Source of the DNA: Salegentibacter sp. Hel_I_6
GTDB lineage: Bacteria; Bacteroidota; Bacteroidia; Flavobacteriales; Flavobacteriaceae
Direction: 5' to 3'
DNA: 64,000 bases
Assembly (NCBI RefSeq): GCF_000745315.1
Contig: NZ_JQNQ01000001.1
Span: 868,001 to 932,000 of the forward strand
Below are positions 38,020-46,081 of the stretch, piece by piece (within the stretch, counting starts at the first letter, position 1; each line of letters starts with the position of its first letter). Position numbers and translations under genes: made by a program. The notes under the pieces are model-generated. The model saw only the letters and a program-made list of their open reading frames with translations, was not told the DNA's origin and did not search any database.

Positions 38020-38370
38020 TTAAAGAGCTTCTAAAAATTCTTTGAGGAGTACTGCGTGGTTTTGAGTTTTATTTTTTGAACCATAAAGAAGAATTAGACT
38101 TTTTCGCTTATCTAATTCCTCAAGATCGTTAAGAATCTGATCCTGTTTATCATTCAATTCCTTTCTATATTCATCGCGAAATAGCTCCCAGGATATGTTG
38201 TCCTGATGAAATTTTTTTCGTAAATCTTCCCCTGGCGCCCATTGTTTATGCCAGTAATCTAAATGTGCCTCTTCTTTAGAAATTCCGCGTGGCCATAGCC
38301 TATCTACTAAAATCCTTATATTATCTGAAACTTCTTTATTCTCGTAAATTCTCGATATCTCTATGTTCAT
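38020..38370 (-). CDS. DUF488 family protein
   Basis: 116 aa DUF488 (YeaO-like) protein. Family marks: ISRIYE at the start, ILVDRLWPRGISKEEAHLDYW (about 21-41), the WHKQWAPGEDLRKKFH block and the LILLYGSKN strand. Function unknown; YeaO-like proteins are small, cytosolic and widespread. It is convergent with ypdA, with one base between their stops. Confidence 0.88.
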   Translation of the reverse strand: MNIEISRIYENKEVSDNIRILVDRLWPRGISKEEAHLDYWHKQWAPGEDLRKKFHQDNISWELFRDEYRKELNDKQDQILNDLEELDKRKSLILLYGSKNKTQNHAVLLKEFLEAL

Positions 38371-38379
38371 CTATTAAAA

Positions 38380-38415
38380 AATAAAAAAAGCGATTTTAAT
38401 TAAAAAATCGCTTTG
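38380..38415 (-). terminator. terminator for the gene at 38436-38810 (minus strand)
   Basis: On the minus strand the stem AAAGCGATTTTTT / AAAATCGCTTT is followed by a T-rich run (TTTTTTATTTTTT). It starts about 20 bases after the stop of the upstream minus-strand gene and separates it from the DUF488 gene. Confidence 0.8.
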
Positions 38416-38435
38416 CAAGGTTTTAATAATAAGTA

Positions 38436-38810
38436 TTATCTACTCATTAAAACAACATCAGAGGAATTAAAAATTTCATTCCTATTCAATAACTTTCCGT
38501 AAAATTCTAGGTCATTTTGCTGACTTTTGAATGATTTATCTAACCATTTTGAAGCCTTATCAACCGGTATTTTATAAACTTTAATTTCAGGATAGGTCTC
38601 TGGAGATTCAGACTCATCAATGCCTATCTCTATTTGTCTTTTCGCCTTGTTGTAATAAACATACTTCGCAAGGAAGTTGTGCTTTATAAGGCTAATAAAT
38701 TCCTCAGGCAGCGCCTGGCAGGTTTCGCATTCTTCAACATATTGTTTTACTAATTGTCTGAGGGAAACCCTGATTTCGTTCGTACTTAAAGTATTTAGAT
38801 AAGATGCCAT
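38436..38810 (-). CDS. hypothetical protein, 124 aa
   Basis: I do not recognise a family. The protein is soluble and charged, with an N-terminal helical part (about 1-45, containing CETC at about 28-31), then a short beta-like stretch (VYYNKAKRQIEIGI) and a KIPVDKASKWLDKSF segment. It has its own terminator and a start ATG at 38808-38810, so it is probably a real gene. The CxxC could be incidental. No neighbour hints at a role. Confidence 0.7.
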   Translation of the reverse strand: MASYLNTLSTNEIRVSLRQLVKQYVEECETCQALPEEFISLIKHNFLAKYVYYNKAKRQIEIGIDESESPETYPEIKVYKIPVDKASKWLDKSFKSQQNDLEFYGKLLNRNEIFNSSDVVLMSR

Positions 38811-39109
38811 AGGTGTTAGGTTTTATTATATTTCTAAGGCTAAATTATGTGTAAAGTTGTCGGGCGAAAATTTTTTATGCGGAGTTTAACTCGAGTTTGT
38901 TAATATATCTAAATTAATTCTTTTTAACTTAATAAAAAAACATACGAAAACCTTTTCGTATTAAAGGCTTACGAGTAAAAAGTAAAATTCCTATTAACTT
39001 TCTATTAATATTATTTTGTAAACTATAGATAGTTCAGGATTTTAAACCGATTTTCTGTAAGGATTCTACTCTGCATTCGCCTACTTTTAAACATCAAATA
39101 CGAAGCAAC
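38811..39109. other. intergenic region between divergent genes
   Basis: A+T-rich spacer between the minus-strand hypothetical gene and the plus-strand LLM oxidoreductase. It must hold promoters for both; I see no clear TAnnTTTG box and no repeat or RNA gene. Confidence 0.4.
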
Positions 39110-40120
39110 ATGGTTTCAAAATTAAGTAATATCCCCTATTCAATTCTTGAATTAGCGACAGTAGCTAAGAATTCTAGTGTTAAAGAAACTTTTGATCGCA
39201 GTTTAGATCTTGCACAAAAAGCAGAAGAAATGGGATATAGCCGTTTCTGGCTGGCTGAACATCATAATATGGTGAGTATAGCCAGTTCTGCCACGTCGGT
39301 TTTAATTGGGCATATTGCTGAAGGCACCAGAAAAATTAAAGTAGGATCTGGGGGCATTATGCTACCAAATCATTCTCCCTTAATCGTTGCTGAACAATTT
39401 GGAACTTTAGGAACACTTTACCCTAATAGAATAGATCTGGGGTTAGGAAGAGCACCGGGTACCGATCAGGTAACTGCGCAGGCAATTCGGTCAGACCGAA
39501 TGAAATCGGTTTTCAAATTTCCGGAGGAAATAAAAGAAATTCAACAATATTTTTCATTAGAGAATACTCAGGAAAAAGTACGAGCTGCTGTAGCCGAAGG
39601 AGTGAATGTTCCTATTTATATACTTGGCTCCAGTACTGATAGTGCACATCTTGCAGCTGAGCAGGGCTTACCTTATGTTTTTGCAAGCCACTTTGCACCG
39701 GCTCAGTTACATCAGGCATTGAGTATTTATCATAACAATTTTAAACGTTCTAAATTTTTAGAAAAACCCTATACCATTGCAGGAGTAAATATAATCGCAG
39801 CCGATACCACAGCAAAGGCAGAAAAAATATCAACTTCGCTCATAAAAATGATGCTCGGCGTGATGAGCGGGAATATAGATTATATGCAACCGCCAGAAGA
39901 ATTTACGAATGAACATAGAGAAATTCTTGCCCACCCTGGATTTCAGCGTATGCTAAAATATGCTTTTATCGGGTCTCCTGAGCTTGTAAAAGAGAAGACT
40001 GAAACATTTCTTAAAGAAACAGGTGTGAACGAAATTATGGCTGTTTCTCATATTTATGATCACCAGGACAGGTTGAGATCTTTCGAGATATTCTCAGAAA
40101 TTATGAAAGGGAAATTATAA
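39110..40120 (+). CDS. LLM class flavin-dependent oxidoreductase
   Basis: 336 aa bacterial-luciferase-like (F420/FMN-dependent) oxidoreductase of the MsnO8/YceB type. The N-terminal strand YSILELATVAK, AEEMGYSRFWLAEHHNM (about 36-53), KVGSGGIMLPNHSPLIVAEQFGTL and IDLGLGRAPGTD (about 107-118) are diagnostic of the TIM-barrel FMN site. Substrate unknown. Probably monocistronic, and the last clearly chromosomal housekeeping gene before the mobile region. Confidence 0.9.
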   Translation: MVSKLSNIPYSILELATVAKNSSVKETFDRSLDLAQKAEEMGYSRFWLAEHHNMVSIASSATSVLIGHIAEGTRKIKVGSGGIMLPNHSPLIVAEQFGTLGTLYPNRIDLGLGRAPGTDQVTAQAIRSDRMKSVFKFPEEIKEIQQYFSLENTQEKVRAAVAEGVNVPIYILGSSTDSAHLAAEQGLPYVFASHFAPAQLHQALSIYHNNFKRSKFLEKPYTIAGVNIIAADTTAKAEKISTSLIKMMLGVMSGNIDYMQPPEEFTNEHREILAHPGFQRMLKYAFIGSPELVKEKTETFLKETGVNEIMAVSHIYDHQDRLRSFEIFSEIMKGKL

Positions 40121-40459
40121 ATTTCCCTATGAAAAAATTGTTTGTCAAATCAAATTAATCAACTGGTATACTATAAAAATTTGAAGTTTGTCTCTTCTGA
40201 ATCTAAAATAAAAATAGGTTAAGCTTAGAACTTTCTGTTCTATTGTTTTTTATGTTTTATTTTCCTTCCCCAAGAGGAGTTAGTTAGTAGCCCATTTTCC
40301 TTGCTACAGCTAAGCTATTATAGTAAATCACTGAATTCTAGATCTTCACATTTTCAACTTTTGCAGTTAAATGATAGGAAAGTTATATAAGTAACCGATA
40401 TTCGGCAAAACATCCACAAACCTGGTCAGGTAATAATTAAACATCTTAAAGAATATTAA
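40121..40459. other. intergenic region, nothing recognised
   Basis: A+T-rich gap between the convergent LLM and CHY zinc-finger genes. I find no open frame of note, no strong hairpin and no RNA gene. Confidence 0.4.
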
Positions 40460-40891
40460 TTAAGCATCGTCAGTTTCAAAATACAAATGATAATGATTAC
40501 TGCAGCCCGGGTTAAAACTAGCTTTACAATTTGGGCAGGTATTGTCAGATTCCATATAATCTTCGATACTAAGTTCGTGGCCACAAACGCCACATAAAAT
40601 GGCTTTTTCGGCAAAATCAGTTTTAGGCCATACCTCGTGGTCGTGGTCAGCCGCTTCTTCGTGACATGAAAAGCACGGATAGTATCTATCGCAACACTTA
40701 AATTTAATAGCGATTACATCCAGGGCTGAATGCCAATGTATACAACGAGTTTGTTTGTCTATAGATTGGCCGTAAACAGTAGTCCCGTTAAGCTGAAAAA
40801 TATTAGTGGATTCCGGCATCTTTTCCTGGGCGTAAGTTGCGTTGAAACAAAACAATACTATTACGAAGTTGATTAGGTGCTTTATTTTCAT
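40460..40891 (-). CDS. CHY-type zinc finger protein with N-terminal signal peptide
   Basis: 143 aa from the ATG at 40889-40891 (MKIKHLINFVIVLFCFNATYAQ, a good signal peptide); an earlier in-frame ATG at 40936 would bury it. After the signal comes a CHY zinc finger: CIHWH, CCDRYYPCFSCHEEAADHDHEVW, CGVCGHELS, CPNCKASFNPGCSNHYHLYF. The spacing of Cys and His residues fits binding of about three zinc ions, as in Hot13-like proteins. An exported version is unusual, since the better-known members are intracellular. It lies near the left end of the mobile element and could belong to either side. Confidence 0.8.
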   Translation of the reverse strand: MKIKHLINFVIVLFCFNATYAQEKMPESTNIFQLNGTTVYGQSIDKQTRCIHWHSALDVIAIKFKCCDRYYPCFSCHEEAADHDHEVWPKTDFAEKAILCGVCGHELSIEDYMESDNTCPNCKASFNPGCSNHYHLYFETDDA

Positions 40892-41346
40892 TATTTGATA
40901 ATTATTTTCAAATATTAAGTAGTTGTCGTTCCTCATAAAGTTTCAAAAGTAAGTATTTTGTGGGTTCTGTTTCAAGATTGAAAAATTACTTTTTCAAGAA
41001 ATACTCTTAAATCGATCAATTATAAATTGGAGTAACAAAAAGCGTGAACCGAAACTTTGAAATTAATAACAGGCCAAAGAATAAAAGGTGCAATCTCAAA
41101 CAAGAAATCCGCAAAACACAATATAATCAGTGTTTGCGGATTTATCTAGTGACCCTCACAATACAATTTCCAAATCATTTTTTAGAAGATTTAAAAAAAT
41201 TAGTAGATGAAAATAGTCTATAAAAAACTCTTTAATAACCAATTACCAGAATCAAGACAATGATTAACAAAATTCCTAATTAAACCTAAGGTTTTGGTTC
41301 GAACTTTTTCAAAGCTTATTCAGGACTATCTCAAGGCTAAATCCTA
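40892..41346. other. junction region before the Wadjet-like operon
   Basis: No intact gene. An imperfect inverted repeat AAATCCGCAAAACAC / GTGTTTGCGGATTT lies at 41105-41143. A plus-strand frame without a normal start is open at about 41026-41223 and ends in the protein-like FPNHFLEDLKKLVDENSL, possibly the tail of a truncated gene. The chromosome/element boundary probably falls in or near this stretch, since core genes end before it and element genes begin after it. I could not see a second copy of an attachment sequence. Confidence 0.4.
41105..41143. repeat. imperfect inverted repeat near the left edge of the element
   Basis: 15-base arm AAATCCGCAAAACAC against 14-base arm GTGTTTGCGGATTT (one unpaired A), loop of about 10 bases. 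Could be a terminator for the minus-strand jetABCD operon 200 bases away or a recombination-site feature; neither is shown. Confidence 0.55.
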
Positions 41347-42252
41347 TCAGTTTAAAATTTTTAAGAGATCGTTGGACTCTTCAATAATCCATTGATCTCT
41401 TTCAATTAATTTCTTTAGTATACCTTGTTGGTGTCGGGTCAATAAACCGTTTATATTTCTATCTTTAATCGTCCATTTACTGTTATGCTCTGTCTCCTCA
41501 ATTCCTTTTGCTATACCGTTTGGAGTAAGCAGTTTAATTGAAGGGATTTTTTGTTTTACTAACGGGTAAATAATAAACAGCCCATCATAATCCCAGTCGC
41601 AGGAATAATATACAGATAACCCTCTTGTATCCACATAGTCTAATTTATTCACATTCTTCCCTCCTGCGTACCACAATTCAATATTATTAGATCTGAATAT
41701 AGTTGGACGCTTCAAAAAATCAATATTTTCACAAAGAATAATGCATTTTGGAGTCTTACACTCAAGCACGTACTTATACTGCTGATCTTTATCATCAGCT
41801 AATTTTTCAATTTGTAAGAGTGTTTTTATAGCATCAATTAAAGCATTCTTTCCTAATAGATATTTCTCATTTTTAAAAAACATAAGAGATACGACCCGCA
41901 CAGTTGCTTCATTTTTAATTATTTGTTGTCGGAGAGGCTCTAGATTTCCTGTGTCCATATCCCTTTTTAGGCCCATAAGTTTTTTAATATCACTCTCTTC
42001 AAAACGAAGTTGAGGTTTTAATAGGCCATGATCTGATAAAAAGGCTTCATAACCGTTATAATTATCTAGATAATCATTTTCATATATTTCAGAATATCCG
42101 TCTAAAGTAAAGATTGTTTTATGTGACTTATCAAGTACCCTAAGTGAGTTAATTAGGTAGTTGATTTCACCACTCTTTACTAAAGTATTATTCAGTTTTA
42201 CTTTTTTATTTATATATAAACAATTTAATGCCCTTAACTCAATCCAATTCAT
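41347..42252 (-). CDS. Wadjet-like nuclease subunit (JetD/MksG-type, Toprim)
   Basis: 301 aa, last gene of the SMC operon. The C-terminal half is a Toprim fold of the topoisomerase VI-A type: an acidic residue after a beta strand (CIILCENIDFL, Glu175) and the DxDxD-like SCDWDYDGLFI (Asp219, Asp221, Asp223). In JetD these residues bind metal and cut DNA. The end (RDQWIIEES) resembles the WxxEEE-like tail of DUF2220 proteins. It is shorter than the roughly 380-400 aa JetD proteins I know of, so the N-terminal arm domain is reduced or divergent. Its start overlaps the ATPase stop by 4 bases (ATGA). The assignment rests on motif plus operon position. Confidence 0.72.
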   Translation of the reverse strand: MNWIELRALNCLYINKKVKLNNTLVKSGEINYLINSLRVLDKSHKTIFTLDGYSEIYENDYLDNYNGYEAFLSDHGLLKPQLRFEESDIKKLMGLKRDMDTGNLEPLRQQIIKNEATVRVVSLMFFKNEKYLLGKNALIDAIKTLLQIEKLADDKDQQYKYVLECKTPKCIILCENIDFLKRPTIFRSNNIELWYAGGKNVNKLDYVDTRGLSVYYSCDWDYDGLFIIYPLVKQKIPSIKLLTPNGIAKGIEETEHNSKWTIKDRNINGLLTRHQQGILKKLIERDQWIIEESNDLLKILN

Positions 42253-45200
42253 TTTGTATTTCTATTTATATAGATGTTCAGGTCTTTATTGCTCTCCTTT
42301 GTTTTAAAATAAGAAGCAGAAGGGCAATAATTGATATTATCATCCTCTTTGCCTTTAATCAAATGATGGGCATACCATTCATCAGACAACCCGATATTGA
42401 AAGTATGAGGAGCCATTGTTATAATTTGGTACTGGAACTCTTCGGCAATGGCAGGAAATGTGTTAAAGTTAGTATTGTCGAGACTTCCCAATTCCTCCAA
42501 AATAATAAATCTTAATCCATTACGTTTTTCTTTTTGTACGGCAGAAAGCCTAGCGATACCTAACAATGCAATAGCAGAGTAAGTTTCTCCCGTACTACCG
42601 GGAACCTCTTTACCATATTGATCCGTGAGTTTAGCTGACAGTTCAAAATATGTTTTAGGATTTAACAATTTATCAATAGGAACCTTGTTTTTAATTTTCG
42701 CTTGTTTTCTAAAGAAATCTTCAATGAAATCTACTATAGATTCCCCAAACTGCAATTCCCCTTTTGTAGCTGTATTACGTACTTCATATGCAATCTGCTT
42801 GATATAATCAATCTTTATTTCTTTATTACCATCAAATTCAAGTTTAAAATAAAACTTCCCACTAATTTTTCGATCAACAAAGAATGCGTTGATTCTTTTT
42901 ACTTGATTATTATATTTATCATATCGTTCAGTAGTTTTACTAAATATTTTAATCATATTGTCCCTAATTCCATCAGCTATAGTCGTACGTGTTTGATTCG
43001 CTTCCTGTAAAGCGGTACCAATATCATCCGTAGATTTAATTTTATTACCCAATAATGCTTCTTCTAAAACCCTGAATGAAAAACTCTGGTCTTTAATCGC
43101 CAATTGCACTGCTGAATTCTTTTCATTCGCAGTTTCTTCAAATGAATTGGAAATACCAATAAATGCAGTTTTATATTCTTCCCATAATTCATCGTAGTTA
43201 CTTTCCAACTCTTCAAGATTCTCAGATATTAAAGTAAGATCTGCTATATTTTCCTGAAAATACTCATAGTACGAATCATTGAGCTTATTAAATTCTTTTT
43301 GCTTCTTATACCGATCATTAATGATTATTTCCAAATCCTGTCCATCACGTATTATTTTGTTTTCAAGAGAGTCATACCTGGTTTGTTTAGTTCCTTTTTG
43401 TTCATAAAACATATCTTTCTTATTACTCCATTCTTTACGAACCTTCAGCAACTCTTTTCTTATAACTTCTGGATCATCATATTCAACATTAAACTGATTT
43501 CTAATTTTTAATAGTTCTTCCTCATCTCTATCTTTTTGTGCTTTTAATTGATTAATCTTCTCTTCAACCTGTAAGATAGTAGCTACGGCATTTTTTAGTT
43601 TTTCGATATTGCTGTTCTCAACAATAGATATATCAAAGGAATAGTTAAAAAGGTTAGTATCATAAGGCTTTGCATCTGTGATATTCTTCAATGCTTCAAT
43701 CTTCCTATTTAAAGAACTGATTTCTTTGTTCTTTTTTTCAACTAACTTTTTTAAAGATTGTTTCAAATCTGCTCTATCCTCCAATAATTTTGCATCAGGG
43801 TTAAATTTGATAAACTGGTTTAGCGCGCCCAATTTTAGCCAAATCCCTCCTTTAGATTTAGTCATTTTAAAATCATTGATCAGCTCATCAGGATTGATAT
43901 ATTGAGAGGAATCCCTAGGATTTAATGTTTCAATGATAGGTTTGGTAGCGTAAAACAAAATAGCTTGTAATTGTTCATCTTCTAACGCTGGCAAATTTTT
44001 AATATACCAATGTAAAAGACCATTTCCATTATTGTCCTGTATTAATGATAACATCTTTTCTTTAGTTGCCTTTTTCTTTTTTAAGGATAATTTTAATTCA
44101 TCCAAAATATCCGATTGCTCTTTTCTGATTTGGACAATATTTTCTAATGTTTTATACTTTTCCAAATAAGGTTTTGCAAAGGCGATGGCTCCTTTTATGT
44201 CCTGATTATTTCTATTTGAAATATCAACTTTTTGTACCTTATCTATCCAACTCTCATCTACTTCAGGAATTATGAATTTTTTAAGCTCATTAATATCATC
44301 ACTCAACTTTTCTATGTTTTTGACTATGTCTTCATAACGGTTGAACATATTAAAGTTTGCATCTGCTTTATCATAGCTTTGATTTATCGCTTTTTCTTCC
44401 TTTGGCAGATTCTCGATAGCTATTTTAAGTTTATCAAGTTCGCCCTTTTGGGTTACTATCTGTTTCTTTCCTTCCGTTTCCTTTTTCTGTAGTTTTTTTA
44501 GTGCTATATGCATTTTTTGCAATTCAGCTTCTTTAAACAATTTAAATTTTGCTTTATAGGACTGTTCCAAGCCTTGCAAGCTTGTTAACCTTTTTTGCTT
44601 GCTAGATAGGCTTTTAATGTCTTGGCTCAAACTTTCATATTCTCTCAATATCTTTTCAAGTTCAGATTGCTCTTTCTGAAAGTTAGTGAGAATGTCTTCA
44701 TCAGATTCTTCAAAAAGGAATTCTTTTAAATTTCTAGATGCCTGATTACCACTTAAATTCAGTGTTTTGGCTTTAGAAAAGGACTGTAAAACTTTGGCAA
44801 AAGCTTTTAGATTTTTATCCTGACTGAGTTTTAGAGGCAGTATGTTTTTGTCATAAAGAAATTTGTAATATGTATCAACACTTTCAATATTACTGAAGAA
44901 GTTTAATCGAAGATTCCGCTTTTCATAAAGGAATATTGCTAAATCCTGTATATCCAATATTTCTTTCTCTTTGGAGTTATTTTCTTTTAATATGTCTCTA
45001 CAGAAAATTAGTGCTTCTTTTTCAATAGTTAAATCATTTATTTTTAGATTTAAATCTGCCTGCTTAGTGATAACAAAAGGGATTATACGCTTACCTTTCT
45101 GACTGTTTATTTGTATCCCAATGGTGATAAACTTACCGGCATTCATCTCAATGTTCAAAAAACAATAAGCGCATTTCGTTTTGTAGGGAAGTTTATTAAT

Positions 45201-45410
45201 TTGTCTTTCTTCTTTTTTTACGCCATCTGTTCCAAATTTGATTAGGTTCTTATCATACACAAAAATCATTTGAAGCAAATCCGCAATAATGGATTTACCC
45301 ACGCCATTGGAGCCAATAAAATCAGTTCTTGTGGAATGGAAAAGATAATCGTGCATATAGTGCTTTAAAATGCCGACAGTAGATAAAGAGTAAATCCGTG
45401 GATAATTCAT
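42249..45410 (-). CDS. Wadjet-like SMC ATPase (JetC/MksB-type)
   Basis: 1053 aa SMC/MukB-like ATPase. The Walker A loop GSNGVGKS is at residues 33-40 and the preceding THSTRTDF-like strand binds DNA heads in relatives. Residues from about 235 to 880 are rich in K, E, L and Q with heptad character, i.e. two long coiled-coil arms around a central hinge. The C-terminal half of the head has the ABC signature-like STGETYSAIALLGIARL (near 957) and a Walker B strand FIILEELGSLD (near 985). It should drive loop extrusion on DNA together with the kleisin and KITE encoded upstream. Both junctions are 4-base ATGA overlaps. Confidence 0.82.
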   Translation of the reverse strand: MNYPRIYSLSTVGILKHYMHDYLFHSTRTDFIGSNGVGKSIIADLLQMIFVYDKNLIKFGTDGVKKEERQINKLPYKTKCAYCFLNIEMNAGKFITIGIQINSQKGKRIIPFVITKQADLNLKINDLTIEKEALIFCRDILKENNSKEKEILDIQDLAIFLYEKRNLRLNFFSNIESVDTYYKFLYDKNILPLKLSQDKNLKAFAKVLQSFSKAKTLNLSGNQASRNLKEFLFEESDEDILTNFQKEQSELEKILREYESLSQDIKSLSSKQKRLTSLQGLEQSYKAKFKLFKEAELQKMHIALKKLQKKETEGKKQIVTQKGELDKLKIAIENLPKEEKAINQSYDKADANFNMFNRYEDIVKNIEKLSDDINELKKFIIPEVDESWIDKVQKVDISNRNNQDIKGAIAFAKPYLEKYKTLENIVQIRKEQSDILDELKLSLKKKKATKEKMLSLIQDNNGNGLLHWYIKNLPALEDEQLQAILFYATKPIIETLNPRDSSQYINPDELINDFKMTKSKGGIWLKLGALNQFIKFNPDAKLLEDRADLKQSLKKLVEKKNKEISSLNRKIEALKNITDAKPYDTNLFNYSFDISIVENSNIEKLKNAVATILQVEEKINQLKAQKDRDEEELLKIRNQFNVEYDDPEVIRKELLKVRKEWSNKKDMFYEQKGTKQTRYDSLENKIIRDGQDLEIIINDRYKKQKEFNKLNDSYYEYFQENIADLTLISENLEELESNYDELWEEYKTAFIGISNSFEETANEKNSAVQLAIKDQSFSFRVLEEALLGNKIKSTDDIGTALQEANQTRTTIADGIRDNMIKIFSKTTERYDKYNNQVKRINAFFVDRKISGKFYFKLEFDGNKEIKIDYIKQIAYEVRNTATKGELQFGESIVDFIEDFFRKQAKIKNKVPIDKLLNPKTYFELSAKLTDQYGKEVPGSTGETYSAIALLGIARLSAVQKEKRNGLRFIILEELGSLDNTNFNTFPAIAEEFQYQIITMAPHTFNIGLSDEWYAHHLIKGKEDDNINYCPSASYFKTKESNKDLNIYINRNTK

Positions 45411-46081
45411 ATTATTTTATCATTTTTAAGTTGCCGGCTAAATGATTCAAAATCCTGAAGTTCTTGCTGGTATATTTGGGCTAAACGATGAATAGCCGGT
45501 CTTATTTCAAAAACCAATTCTTCATTTTTTCCTGAATGCTTTTCTACCCAGCCTAATTTATCAAAACTATCTACCGTCTTACCAAATTTTTTCTCTACTA
45601 TTTTCCACTCTTTCTCATCGTAAGAGCCTCTTATATCATTGAACAATATTCGTTTGTATTCTTCCTGATGATCACTTTCCTGTATTTGTGTTTTTATATC
45701 ATTCCAGTAAATTATCTTTTCTTCGTCAAAATACTTTTGATAATACATATCTAAAAGTGTTAACCCCACCAGTGTTTGCAATTCCGTAAGCTCTTTATTA
45801 CGCCTTGCACTACCTAATTCTCCTTTGCCGTTTTCCGTGAAGTCGAGATAATAATATCGGCTTCTATCAAAAATATCAGTAACGAGATTAAGCCTATAAA
45901 GGTTGCTATAAAAATTTCTCCATTGTGCTTCATAGTTTTCCAATACGGTATACTCTGTATAATACTTGTGGTCAATATGTTTTCCTGACAACAATAAAAT
46001 ATTGATGTCTGCAAAATGTTTTTCAACACTTTCCTCTGTCAGAAAAGAATAATCGCTTATTTCATAATTTTCGCTTTCCAT
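45407..46081 (-). CDS. Wadjet-like KITE subunit (JetB/MksE-type)
   Basis: 224 aa soluble protein. The size, its position between the putative kleisin and the SMC ATPase, and a mixed alpha/beta make-up that suggests two winged-helix domains fit a MukE/MksE/JetB KITE subunit. I see no catalytic motif. Its start overlaps the kleisin gene by 25 bases and its stop overlaps jetC by 4 bases. The call depends mainly on the operon layout. Confidence 0.65.
   Translation of the reverse strand: MESENYEISDYSFLTEESVEKHFADINILLLSGKHIDHKYYTEYTVLENYEAQWRNFYSNLYRLNLVTDIFDRSRYYYLDFTENGKGELGSARRNKELTELQTLVGLTLLDMYYQKYFDEEKIIYWNDIKTQIQESDHQEEYKRILFNDIRGSYDEKEWKIVEKKFGKTVDSFDKLGWVEKHSGKNEELVFEIRPAIHRLAQIYQQELQDFESFSRQLKNDKII

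Noticed and set aside
38375..38415. Inverted repeat considered as a CRISPR-like or mobile element end
   Set aside because: A single hairpin with a T-rich tail in the right place and strand for a terminator; no repeat-spacer pattern. I found no CRISPR array anywhere in the window.
40892..41346. tRNA gene as integration target of the element
   Set aside because: I looked for a cloverleaf and T-loop sequence (GTTCRAnYC) near the left edge and saw none; no tRNA or rRNA gene is apparent in the window, though a covariance-model scan would be decisive.
42228..42515. Short plus-strand frames (42228-45000) opposite the SMC ATPase gene
   Set aside because: They are low-complexity, Phe/Ile/Leu-rich antisense readings of Lys/Glu-rich coiled coil and have no independent support.
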